Assembly (NCBI GenBank): GCA_963980215.1 | Contig: CAXBYZ010000002.1 | Location: 1-64,000, forward strand | Direction: 5' to 3' | Origin: CAXBYZ01 sp963980215 | GTDB lineage: Bacteria > Patescibacteriota > Microgenomatia > UBA1400 > CG1-02-47-37 | DNA length: 64,000 nucleotides | Shown here: one piece after another, positions 50,023-57,995 of the stretch | Numbering within the stretch: the stretch's first letter is position 1 | Layout of the letters: each line of letters starts with the position of its first letter | The notes under the pieces: generated by a model | What the model saw: the letters and a program-made list of their open reading frames with translations, nothing else | Told to the model about the DNA's origin: nothing | Databases searched by the model: none | Position numbers and translations under genes: made by a program

Positions 50023-50401
50023 ACCTAATTCTGTCGTTGACGCTTCTTTTGTTTTAAATTACCTATTCCCTGACGAAAAAATGCCTGCAGGTGATAATAT
50101 TTTTAAAAACGCCACCAAAAATAATCACCACTTAATTTCCACCACTCTCCTCCCTTACGAAGTAATTAACGGACTTAAATCAGCCGTTCTACGAAAACGG
50201 CACCCCGAAAACAAAGCTAAAATCTTAGCCAAAAACTTTCAAAATCTACCCATAAAACTAGTCGCCCCCAACATATCTTCTTGCTTATCTCTTGCCCTCA
50301 AACACCAGCTCTCCGTCTACGACGCCTCTTATCTCCAACTTGCTATAGAAAAAAACTGCCCCCTCCTCACCCTTGACAAAAAGCTAAACCAATTGACCTA
50401 A
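50006..50401 (+). CDS. PIN domain toxin (VapC-like)
   Basis: 131 residues. The PIN acidic residues are visible: VVDASFVLNYL near 11, YEVINGL near 53, VYDASYLQLAI near 106 and LTLDKKL near 124. VapC toxins are Mg-dependent RNases. It starts inside the antitoxin gene, so it is coupled to it. Confidence 0.88.
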   Translation: MAENTKPNSVVDASFVLNYLFPDEKMPAGDNIFKNATKNNHHLISTTLLPYEVINGLKSAVLRKRHPENKAKILAKNFQNLPIKLVAPNISSCLSLALKHQLSVYDASYLQLAIEKNCPLLTLDKKLNQLT

Positions 50402-50411
50402 ACCTTAACTT

Positions 50412-50428
50412 ATGCTATCCTATAGCAT
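50412..50428. promoter_or_regulatory. inverted repeat over the start of the wHTH-methyltransferase gene
   Basis: ATGCTAT (50412-50418) and ATAGCAT (50422-50428) with a 3-nt spacer. It overlaps a TATCCT -10-like box and the ATG at 50427, so the product may regulate itself. Confidence 0.5.
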
Positions 50429-51767
50429 GTTAAAAAAGGTTCCCTTCCCTCAAGTTCACCAACAAATCGAAAACATAGTCAAAAAATACTCGCTGACCCT
50501 CAGCGAATCTCAACGCAGTCAAATCGCCCTCCTCTCTGGCCAACTTCAAAACTGGATATCTCCCCTTACCAAAATCATTGCCAAAAATCCCAACCACACT
50601 CTTGACAGTCTCTTAAAACTTCCTCAGATCAACCAACTCTGCCAAGATTTGTTTTCCCTTATCCCTCAAGACCAGTGGTTTTATCTAGTTAACCCCAAAT
50701 CAAACACCAAAAGTCCCTACTCTCCTCTCTTTACTCACTGGCTCAAACACCAACCCCTAACCGAAAAATTTAAACTCTGTCAAGCCACTCTCACCGCTTC
50801 AGAGGCCAAAATTACCCGCCTCCTTCACCAAAAACTTGGCCTGATCTGTTCCCGAGACGAGATTGCCCAAAGTTTGTGGGGTCAAAATTGGATGGAAAAA
50901 TACTCCGACTGGTGCATCGACACTCTCATTCATCACCTTAAAACCAAGCTTAATCAATCTTGGAAGCTCACCACCATTAGAAATCGAGGCTACCTTCTCT
51001 CCCCATCTTCTTCGGTTGTTCCTCCCAAAACCCCAACCAATTCCGTTCCCGGCACTCGCCCCACCAAAGTTTATCTAGACTACATGAACAACCCCAACAA
51101 TATTCGTCAAACCATCAAAGACTTACTTTCCGCCACCGATCAAGCCCACTTGACCTCAAATCTTATCACTTACCTTAAAAAAGACCCCCAACCGTCTATT
51201 CTAGCCATCAACTCCTACTCTTATGACAATGTTGACAGTCTCCACTCTTTTACCAAAAATATATTAAAAAACCCTCCCTCAATCTACTTCACCAATTCCG
51301 ACGATCGCGCCCTTGAACTCCACCGCAATCGAGCCTCCAAACTTAATCTTCATCACCTAGTCACCCTCTATGACGATATCCGCCACTCTCGACTTCAAAC
51401 CCAATCTCTTTCTATAGTCATCAATGACTTTCGTCTCAACTTTAACATCACCAACAAGCAAAACCAACAAGCCATGAAGCACACTCATCGGATCTTAAAG
51501 CCAAAAGGTTATGTCTTGATCTCGGTGGTAATAGATAATCGCTATGAATCAGCTCGGTACGGCACCAACCAACAAAAAGCACCCCTAAACCACCACAAAC
51601 CCTGGACTTTCAAAGCCCAAGAAAATCTAGAACGACACTGCTTTACCGTTCCCTACTACCAGGAATTATTTAAAAAAGCCGGCTTTAAAGTTGTTAAACA
51701 GTTTGACACCAAAGCAGGCAAAGCCTGGCAACCCGCCTTTAGGCGTTTCTTCCTCCAAAAAATCTAA
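50427..51767 (+). CDS. OmpR-type winged helix fused to a methyltransferase-like domain
   Basis: 446 residues. Residues about 120-195 match an OmpR/PhoB C-terminal domain (LTASEAKITRLLHQKLGLICSRDEIAQSLWG...IDTLIHHLKTKL...LTTIRNRGYLL). The N-terminal 110 residues are helical and unknown. The C-terminal 240 residues look like a class I methyltransferase in SAM fold order (ILAINSYSYDNVDSL, IYFTNSDDRAL, LSIVINDFRLNF, HRILKPKGYVLISVV, YYQELFKKAGFKVV), but motif I lacks the usual GxGxG. It is likely a regulator with a degenerate or SAM-sensing domain; catalysis is uncertain. Confidence 0.7.
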   Translation: MLKKVPFPQVHQQIENIVKKYSLTLSESQRSQIALLSGQLQNWISPLTKIIAKNPNHTLDSLLKLPQINQLCQDLFSLIPQDQWFYLVNPKSNTKSPYSPLFTHWLKHQPLTEKFKLCQATLTASEAKITRLLHQKLGLICSRDEIAQSLWGQNWMEKYSDWCIDTLIHHLKTKLNQSWKLTTIRNRGYLLSPSSSVVPPKTPTNSVPGTRPTKVYLDYMNNPNNIRQTIKDLLSATDQAHLTSNLITYLKKDPQPSILAINSYSYDNVDSLHSFTKNILKNPPSIYFTNSDDRALELHRNRASKLNLHHLVTLYDDIRHSRLQTQSLSIVINDFRLNFNITNKQNQQAMKHTHRILKPKGYVLISVVIDNRYESARYGTNQQKAPLNHHKPWTFKAQENLERHCFTVPYYQELFKKAGFKVVKQFDTKAGKAWQPAFRRFFLQKI

Positions 51768-51803
51768 TCAACTTCCCCACCACATTTTTTCCTCAAGTCA
51801 ATA

Positions 51804-51840
51804 TTTACTACAGGGCGTAATTTATTAAGTTTCAATTCAA
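51804..51840 (+). repeat. upstream flank repeat, copy 1
   Basis: 37 bp starting TTTACTACAGGGCGTA, 33 of 37 identical to 52751-52787. It lies 39 nt before the start of the 72-residue gene. Confidence 0.85.
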
Positions 51841-51879
51841 ATAATACTAATAAATATCTGATACTATTTACTTTATAAT

Positions 51880-52098
51880 ATGACAAAAGTTGAACAACAA
51901 ATCTCTCAGATAGAATTTGTAACCAGTATTATAGAGGCGGAAAATTCTCTACTGGAACAAATGCTCAATAGACGCGCAGATGCCATAAATAGATATGCTA
52001 AATCACTAACACCAACTTCCTTGCATAGAAAAAGCATAGCAGGAAAGCAAGCAGAAGGTTCACCACGCCCCTGGGGTGATGGTTTAGGTCCTACTTAA
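51880..52098 (+). CDS. small unknown protein in a repeated cassette
   Basis: 72 residues, MTKVEQQISQIEFVTSII..., helical N-terminal half with a basic, Gly/Pro-rich end. No family recognised. Its first residues resemble those of the 347-residue protein (MTEVTQPQS). Upstream and downstream flanks also match that gene, so the two look like alternative cassettes behind the same control region. Confidence 0.5.
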   Translation: MTKVEQQISQIEFVTSIIEAENSLLEQMLNRRADAINRYAKSLTPTSLHRKSIAGKQAEGSPRPWGDGLGPT

Positions 52099-52102
52099 CA
52101 AC

Positions 52103-52127
52103 ACACCACCATATAATCAAACAGCTC
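52103..52127. repeat. downstream flank repeat, copy 1
   Basis: 25 bp with the core ATATAATCAAACA, 23 of 25 identical to 53909-53933. The rest of the 52099-52435 gap is AT-rich with no gene or RNA I can support. Confidence 0.8.
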
Positions 52128-52435
52128 CCCTAATCTCTCCCTCTCATTCAACGGCACAAACACCTAATCCCCCACACCCTCCCTCACAAAATAAAATTTA
52201 CCAAAATGTACTACATCTTAGCAAATTTATTTGACAAAATGTATATTTATCCAATCATCCTCACATCTTCTACCTCTCTTTAGGCACAACACCCATAAAA
52301 GATCTATTTTCAGTTGTCAAAATTCTTGGTTTAAGTAAGTTATTGTATTGCTAAAAACACGATTTTAGGTTGTAATATCAGGTAAAAAAGGAGAACCTTT
52401 ATTGGTCTTTCCACCTTAGTGAAAGCTACTCAGCC

Positions 52436-52699
52436 TTGGAGTCTGATCTGGTTAAATTGATTGAATTATTAGAGGGAAAGGGAAACTACCCGGTAAGGGC
52501 CGTCAGTGATTGGAAAGGAGTGAAAGACTCTCCTACCAAAAAGAAGCCCGCCACAAACAAACTAATTAATCACAGAGGCATGAAACCACAACAACAAATA
52601 TCTTTTCTTCGTTGGTACTTTACCTTTAGTCGGGTTAAAAACAAGCAAGATCTGAGAAAACTATGGGTCTATTGGAAAGCCGTCAATAATTCTGTTTAG
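52436..52699 (+). CDS. unknown short protein, possibly a fragment
   Basis: 87 residues from TTG 52436, basic (VSDWKGVKDSPTKKKPATNK, FSRVKNKQDLRKLWVYWK). The same frame is open back to about 52374 (KENLYWSFHLSESYSALE) without a normal start, with AAGGAG just upstream. It could be a fragment of a longer gene or use a rare start. No family recognised. Confidence 0.35.
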   Translation: MESDLVKLIELLEGKGNYPVRAVSDWKGVKDSPTKKKPATNKLINHRGMKPQQQISFLRWYFTFSRVKNKQDLRKLWVYWKAVNNSV

Positions 52700-52750
52700 C
52701 AACACAAAAGGTTACTTAAACTAAAGTTCCGAACCTTCCTCTAAAATCTC

Positions 52751-52787
52751 TTTACTACAGGACGTAGATTATTAAGTCTCAATTCAA
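52751..52787 (+). repeat. upstream flank repeat, copy 2
   Basis: 37 bp matching 51804-51840 at 33 positions, 37 nt before the start of the 347-residue gene. Confidence 0.85.
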
Positions 52788-52824
52788 GTTTCTATAGACT
52801 ATAGCAGTTAAAATTCCCGGTAAT

Positions 52825-53868
52825 ATGACCGAAGTTACTCAACCACAATCTAATGAACCGATTGCTGGCTTAACGACCGAAGCTGTAAAGAGAATAAAAG
52901 GAGAAGAGCTTGATCCTAACGGCATAGTTGAGTTATTTCAGGAACCAGCATATGCTGGTATTCCTCCTCTAGATGTATGGGCTCAAGTAGGTAATTTGGA
53001 TCTAGCTCTACTAACAATAGACAATATTCAGCTCATTAGAAATATAGGTAATCAAATCCTAAAAGAATCTCAATCAGACACTAGTTTAGACTCAAATGCT
53101 TTAGATGCTTTAACTATAATAGCTGAAAGAGTTTCAAAAATTGGAGATTTTGTACTTGAATCTACATTTCAACCAATAGATGTAATTGGTATGTGTAAGG
53201 ATATTGATCTTGAAACGCCAGATACAATTCTCGATGAATTTAGAAAGCTTCCGAACATCATACAAGAAGAAGAATTATATATTTGGGCAACAGCTTCAAA
53301 AATTCCTCTTTCCAGTATTTCCTTCCCCAATCTAATCTTCTTAATTCAGATCGGAGCTAGAATTAATGGTTTAGAAAACCCAGAACAAGCAATCAAAAAA
53401 CCTGAATTAGATGGACTTGTTGTTCTTACAGGGGAACTCAATGAACGAATCACAAGTCTGACTATTGAACAAACAGAAACTCCCAACGCCAATCTCACTC
53501 CAAATGAGATAGCTACTTTACTAGATGAAGTAAAAACAACAATTTCTGGAAAAAAACTTCACCCTAACCAAGTCGTTAAATTATTCAAAAAAAAAGAAAG
53601 TAAGTTTTCTAATCTTCCCGCCATTAATGTTTGGAGTCAATTGGAAAATCTTTCCCCAGAAGATCTTAGTCTAGAAAACGCTCAATATATGAGTGAATTA
53701 GGAGTAAGAGCTATGAGTATAATTACTAATAATATCCCTCGATCAGAATTATCTTCACAAGCTAAAGAATTAGTAGAAAAAATAGGAAAAAAAGTAAATA
53801 GTATTACCAATGCAATAGTTATAAAAAACAGTGACATGCAAAAAAATCAACCTCACCCCGCCACCTAA
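52825..53868 (+). CDS. unknown protein with three helical repeats
   Basis: 347 residues, soluble, acidic. Two clear repeats are residues about 20-110 (IKGEELDPNGIVELF...PPLDVWAQVGNL) and about 235-330 (ISGKKLHPNQVVKLF...PAINVWSQLENL); a weaker one lies at about 120-215 (LPNIIQEEELYIWATASKI). I know no family with this pattern. The + strand here has nearly equal C and G, unlike the flanks, and no palindromic elements occur, so transfer is likely. It shares control and end sequences with the 72-residue gene. Confidence 0.6.
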   Translation: MTEVTQPQSNEPIAGLTTEAVKRIKGEELDPNGIVELFQEPAYAGIPPLDVWAQVGNLDLALLTIDNIQLIRNIGNQILKESQSDTSLDSNALDALTIIAERVSKIGDFVLESTFQPIDVIGMCKDIDLETPDTILDEFRKLPNIIQEEELYIWATASKIPLSSISFPNLIFLIQIGARINGLENPEQAIKKPELDGLVVLTGELNERITSLTIEQTETPNANLTPNEIATLLDEVKTTISGKKLHPNQVVKLFKKKESKFSNLPAINVWSQLENLSPEDLSLENAQYMSELGVRAMSIITNNIPRSELSSQAKELVEKIGKKVNSITNAIVIKNSDMQKNQPHPAT

Positions 53869-53908
53869 CCTATTGCTCAACTACCCCCCTCCAACTTCTT
53901 CTCCAAAT

Positions 53909-53933
53909 ACACCACAATATAATCAAACAACTC
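53909..53933. repeat. downstream flank repeat, copy 2
   Basis: 25 bp matching 52103-52127 at 23 positions, about 40 nt after the stop of the 347-residue gene. Confidence 0.8.
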
Positions 53934-53958
53934 AACACATATTTACAGATGACACATT

Positions 53959-53975
53959 CCACCTATTTTAGGTGG
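53959..53975 (+). terminator. possible terminator hairpin
   Basis: CCACCT and AGGTGG with a 5-nt loop, followed by TTTGT. It is convergent between the 347-residue gene and leuS. The T-tract is weak. Confidence 0.4.
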
Positions 53976-54001
53976 TTTGTATCACCGTATTACCAGCCAA
54001 A

Positions 54002-56491
54002 TTACCCCACCACCAAATTCACCAATTTCCCCGGCACAAAAATCTCTTTCACAATCTTTTTATCCCCCACAAACTTCTTGACCGCCTCTACTTCTCTAGC
54101 TAACTTCAACACCTTCTCTTTATCCCCGCTCTCCTCTTTACTTATCTCCAGTTGTCCCCTTAATTTACCATTCACCTGGACCACTACAGTCACTTGATCC
54201 GACTCAATCAACTTAGCATCATACTTTGGCCACAACTGCTGATGAATTGAACCTTCACCCCCTAGTTTTGCCCAAACTTCTTCGCTCATGTACGGCGCCA
54301 TTGGGGCCAATAACTTCACCAGTCTCATCCCATCCTCACTACTTAAAACCTCCCCCTTCTCCCGCCACACATTCACACACTCCATCATTGAAGCTATAGC
54401 TGTGTTATAACTAAATCTCTCCATATCCTCGCCCACTTTTTTAATGGTTTGCTCTAATTTTTTTAGTAACTTCTCACTGGTTTTAACCCCCATTTTTCCC
54501 TCAAACAAGAGCCACAATCTGTTCAAAAACTTGCTTATTCCCACCATCCCCGTATCTCGAAAATCCCCACCTTGTTTATAAGGCCCAATAAACATCAAGT
54601 ACATCCGCAAAGCATCGGCCCCATACCTACTCAAGTACTCATCCGGATTGACAATATTACCTTTACTCTTACTCATCTTAGTACCGTCTTTAATAATCAA
54701 ACCATGACCAAACAAAAATGGGAACGGCTCTTCAAAATCAATCATCCCCCAATCTTTTAACGCCATAGTTACAAACCGTGCATACATCAAGTGTAAAACC
54801 GCATGTTCGGCTCCGCCAATATAGGCATCCACCGGTAGCCACTTCTTGACGATTTCATCGTCAAACGGCCATTTCTCCATCACACTCCCGGAGTGTGAAC
54901 TTCTTTCACTCCGGGAGTGTAAAATACTCGGATACCTTAAAAAATACCAACTGCTGTCCAAAAAAGTGTCAGATACATCCGTCTCCCTCTTAGCTTTACC
55001 ACCACACTTAGGACAGTCAGTATATAACCAGCTCTCGTCCGCCTTCTCCAAAGGTGACTTGCCATCCCCGGTCGGCTTGTAATCTTGTACCTCCGGCAAC
55101 CTCACCGGCAAGTTCTCCAACTTCTCGGGCACAAAACCACACTTCTCACACTCGATCATCGGAATCGGTGGCCCCCAGTAACGCTGACGCGAAATACACC
55201 AATCCCGCAATCGGTAGCTCACCACCCGTTTCCCCCAACCTTTTTCCTCAAAATAATCCATTATCTTTTCTGTTGCCTTGTGAATATCCATTCCATCCAA
55301 AAACTCAGAGTTTATCATCGTCCCCTCATCCTCTTGGACCTGCTCCACCTTAGTTATCTCACTCTTATCACCATCACTAGCCACTACCACCCTAATCACC
55401 TCTAAATTAAACTCTTTTGCAAACTCAAAGTCCCGCTCATCGTGCCCCGGTACTCCGACTACCGCCCCGGTTCCCACATGGCCCAAAACAAAATCTGTCA
55501 CAAAAATCGGCATCTCTCGACCAGTTAAATCATTAATCGCCACCAATCCGGTATCCACTCCCGTCTTCTTTTTCCCTTCGGCAATCCTATCTATCTCACT
55601 CTTCTTTAATGCCTTCTTCACATACTCTTCCACCGCTTTTTTATCTTTCACTTTAATTTCACCAGCAATCATCTTCTTGACCAACTCATGCTCGGGTCCC
55701 ACCACCACAAACGTCGCCCCAAAATTCGTATCCGGCCTAGTCGTAAAACATTTCACACACACTGGTTCCGAACCAGTGTGTAAACCTTTAATTTGGTATG
55801 ATATATCAACCCCTGTCTTCCTCCCAATCCAGTTCTTCTGGGCAATCTTGATCTTCTCTGGCCAATCAATCTTGTCAATGTTATCCAGTAATCTCTGAGC
55901 GTACTCGGTAATCTTAAAAAACCACTGAAACGTTTCCTTTTTGGTCGTCTCGGTCTTGCACCGCTCACACTGCCCTGCTTCCACTTGCTCATCGGACAGC
56001 ACTGTCATACATGACGGACACCAATTCACCAAGGATTTTTTTCGATAAGCCAACCCCTTCTCAAACATCTTCACAAACAACCACTGGGTCCACTTGTAAT
56101 ACTCCGGATCGTAAGTTTCCAGTCGATTATCCCAAGAAAACCGATTACCAATTTTTAACAACTGCTCGTAAAAATGTTTCTGGCTAATCTTGGCCTGTTC
56201 CGCCGGGTGCTTACCAATCTTAATGGCATAGTTCTCGCTGTGTATCCCAAAGCCATCCAAACCAATCGGCTCAAACACATCGTACCCTTGCATCGCCTTA
56301 AACCGCCCATAAAAATCCGCCCCGGTAAAGGCATACATGTTACCTACATGAAGTCCCTCAGCACTAGGATAGGGAAACATCATTAGGTTATAAAAAGGCT
56401 TCTTAGCTTTATCTAAATCCACCTTATACGTCCCCTGTTCTCGCCAGGTTTTATTCCACTTCTCCTCAATTTTTTTATGATCAAAACTCAT
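54002..56491 (-). CDS. leuS: leucyl-tRNA synthetase
   Basis: 829 residues, class I. HIGH-type motif HVGNMYAF, zinc-like cysteines (NWCPSCMTVLSDEQ, CERCKTE), the CP1 editing domain (FTTRPDTNFGATFVVV), tryptophan/WYFLRYPS region, KMSKSKGNIV and a C-terminal anticodon-binding domain. ATG 56491 is chosen because TATACT (56504-56499) ends 7 nt before it. Two palindromic elements are in frame: 55757-55781 adds HTGSEPVC just before the FTTRPDT strand, and 54881-54919 adds about 15 residues after WYFLRYPS. Both should be tolerated loops. Confidence 0.95.
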   Translation of the reverse strand: MSFDHKKIEEKWNKTWREQGTYKVDLDKAKKPFYNLMMFPYPSAEGLHVGNMYAFTGADFYGRFKAMQGYDVFEPIGLDGFGIHSENYAIKIGKHPAEQAKISQKHFYEQLLKIGNRFSWDNRLETYDPEYYKWTQWLFVKMFEKGLAYRKKSLVNWCPSCMTVLSDEQVEAGQCERCKTETTKKETFQWFFKITEYAQRLLDNIDKIDWPEKIKIAQKNWIGRKTGVDISYQIKGLHTGSEPVCVKCFTTRPDTNFGATFVVVGPEHELVKKMIAGEIKVKDKKAVEEYVKKALKKSEIDRIAEGKKKTGVDTGLVAINDLTGREMPIFVTDFVLGHVGTGAVVGVPGHDERDFEFAKEFNLEVIRVVVASDGDKSEITKVEQVQEDEGTMINSEFLDGMDIHKATEKIMDYFEEKGWGKRVVSYRLRDWCISRQRYWGPPIPMIECEKCGFVPEKLENLPVRLPEVQDYKPTGDGKSPLEKADESWLYTDCPKCGGKAKRETDVSDTFLDSSWYFLRYPSILHSRSERSSHSGSVMEKWPFDDEIVKKWLPVDAYIGGAEHAVLHLMYARFVTMALKDWGMIDFEEPFPFLFGHGLIIKDGTKMSKSKGNIVNPDEYLSRYGADALRMYLMFIGPYKQGGDFRDTGMVGISKFLNRLWLLFEGKMGVKTSEKLLKKLEQTIKKVGEDMERFSYNTAIASMMECVNVWREKGEVLSSEDGMRLVKLLAPMAPYMSEEVWAKLGGEGSIHQQLWPKYDAKLIESDQVTVVVQVNGKLRGQLEISKEESGDKEKVLKLAREVEAVKKFVGDKKIVKEIFVPGKLVNLVVG
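54881..54919. repeat. CACTCCGGGAGTG double palindrome in leuS
   Basis: CACACTCC/GGAGTGTG (54881-54897) followed by CACTCCGGGAGTG (54907-54919). Translated as HSRSERSSHSGSV. A related CTCTCCGGAGTGG occurs near 25941. Confidence 0.8.
55757..55781. repeat. GGTTCCGAACC palindrome in leuS
   Basis: 12-nt arms (ACACACTGGTTC) and a 1-nt centre. On the coding strand it reads HTGSEPVC, as in tsaD. The T/C and A/G differences from tsaD are paired. Confidence 0.92.
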
Positions 56492-56498
56492 ACCTGTT

Positions 56499-56504
56499 AG
56501 TATA
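56499..56504 (-). promoter_or_regulatory. leaderless -10 box for leuS
   Basis: TATACT on the minus strand, 7 nt before the ATG at 56491. It rules out the open extension upstream. Confidence 0.55.
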
Positions 56505-56540
56505 CCAAACAAAACTATATCCCCACAAACACAAAAAAAC

Positions 56541-56568
56541 TTGACTTTTTCTACATTCAATGTAATAA
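56541..56568 (+). promoter_or_regulatory. promoter with internal palindrome for AAA ATPase
   Basis: TTGACT (56541-56546), a 16-nt spacer and TAATAA (56563-56568). The spacer holds TACATT-C-AATGTA (56552-56564), a perfect palindrome and likely operator. Confidence 0.5.
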
Positions 56569-56581
56569 TAGTCTATACTAA

Positions 56582-57742
56582 ATGAACATTCGACACCTAG
56601 ATAACTCCATCAGTTCTCACTTTGACACCTATCGTCAAGCTATAATTTTACTCGGAGCTCGTCAAGTTGGTAAAACCACTTTACTAAAAAAACTCTTTCC
56701 CAAAGCTCACTATCTTCTCCTTGACAACCAACACACCAAGCAAGTTCTAGAAAGTTATGATATCAATACCTACCGTCAAATATTGGGCCAACACAAAGTT
56801 GTCATTCTAGATGAACTTCACCTACTTACCAATCCCGGTAGAGCTGTCAAAATCATCTACGACCAACTCCCCTCTATTAAGCTTGTTGTCACTGGCTCAT
56901 CCTCTTTTCACATCAAAAATAAAACTTCTGAAAGTATGGCCGGCCGAAAAATAGACTACCACCTATACCCGCTTACTTTTTCAGAATACTTAGTTCAAAC
57001 CAAAGTTGAATCATCTTTAAATACCCGTCTCCTTGACCATCTGATTCAGAATTCCCCACCTTCCATTCACAGCTACTCTCCATCAGAAATTGCCAGCAAC
57101 GCCATGGTATTCGGTCTCTACCCGGAGATAATTAATCTTCCTCAAAACACTACCTACCTTTCCAACTTAGCCGACTCTGCCATCTTCAAAGACATTCTTG
57201 AATTAAATTTAATCGATAATCAAACCAAAGCCAAACAACTCCTAAAACTTCTAGCTCACCAAATTGGCAATCTCATTAATTATTCAGAATTAAGCAATAA
57301 ACTTGGGCTTGACCAACGTACTGTTAAAAAATATATCGAAATTTTTGAGCAAAGTTTCATTGTTTACAGACTATATCCCTACTCCACTAGAACTCGTAAT
57401 GAACTTACCAAAACTCCAAAAATCTACTTCTGGGATCTTGGTCTAAGAAATGCAATTATCAACAACTTTGAACCCATAACCCTCAGGCCAGACGCCGGCG
57501 CTCTCTTTGAAAACTTTATTATCACCGAAATTCACAAACTTAATATCTATACCAGCGCCAACTATAAACTTCACTATTGGCGCACCAAGGCCGGAGCCGA
57601 AATAGATTTGGTATTAACGAAAAATAACAACCTTTATGCTTGTGAAATAAAACTAACTAATGGTCGCCTCACCCCCGCTTTCAAATCTCGCTATCCTGAC
57701 GCCAAAACCAAACTCATCAATCTCAATAACTTTTATCCTTAA
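56582..57742 (+). CDS. AAA_14/DUF4143 ATPase
   Basis: 386 residues. Walker A LLGARQVGKTTLLKKL, Walker B VVILDELHLL, sensor LVVTGSSSFHIKN, winged-helix-like INYSELSNKLGLDQRTVKKYIEIFEQSF and DUF4143 C-terminal LFENFIITEIHKL...TKAGAEIDLVLTKNNNLYACEIKL. It is a paralogue of the gene at 45657. Function unresolved. It sits alone between leuS and the ATPase operon, convergent with the latter by 2 bp. Confidence 0.87.
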   Translation: MNIRHLDNSISSHFDTYRQAIILLGARQVGKTTLLKKLFPKAHYLLLDNQHTKQVLESYDINTYRQILGQHKVVILDELHLLTNPGRAVKIIYDQLPSIKLVVTGSSSFHIKNKTSESMAGRKIDYHLYPLTFSEYLVQTKVESSLNTRLLDHLIQNSPPSIHSYSPSEIASNAMVFGLYPEIINLPQNTTYLSNLADSAIFKDILELNLIDNQTKAKQLLKLLAHQIGNLINYSELSNKLGLDQRTVKKYIEIFEQSFIVYRLYPYSTRTRNELTKTPKIYFWDLGLRNAIINNFEPITLRPDAGALFENFIITEIHKLNIYTSANYKLHYWRTKAGAEIDLVLTKNNNLYACEIKLTNGRLTPAFKSRYPDAKTKLINLNNFYP

Positions 57743-57743
57743 A

Positions 57744-57995
57744 CTATATCCCCACAAACACGCTAGCCACATTATCCTTAATCATCACCAGCCCCTTTTT
57801 CAACTTAAACACCTTTCTTCTTTTTGAACCAATATAGACCGTCACCTCATGAGTAACCGGAGTAATAAAGTTGGCATGATCTTCCAAAACATCAAACTCT
57901 CCGGTCGGATTGATACTACTAATCCCCTCACACTTACCCTCATACTCCACTCCCTCTCTGCTAATCACTCTCACTTGCAAACCTTTACTTAACAT
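57744..57995 (-). CDS. atpC: F1-ATPase epsilon subunit, N-terminal domain only
   Basis: 83 residues: QVRVISREGVEYEGKCEGISSINPTGEFDVLEDHANFITPV is the beta-sandwich of AtpC. The usual 130-140-residue protein has a C-terminal helical hairpin that inhibits ATP hydrolysis; it is absent here. The start overlaps the beta stop by 11 bp. It is the last gene of the operon. Confidence 0.85.
   Translation of the reverse strand: MLSKGLQVRVISREGVEYEGKCEGISSINPTGEFDVLEDHANFITPVTHEVTVYIGSKRRKVFKLKKGLVMIKDNVASVFVGI

Noticed and set aside
52722..52735. Intergenic GGTTCCGAACC element
   Set aside because: Only a partial match (AAAGTTCCGAACCTT) with an imperfect arm. Too weak to list with the others.
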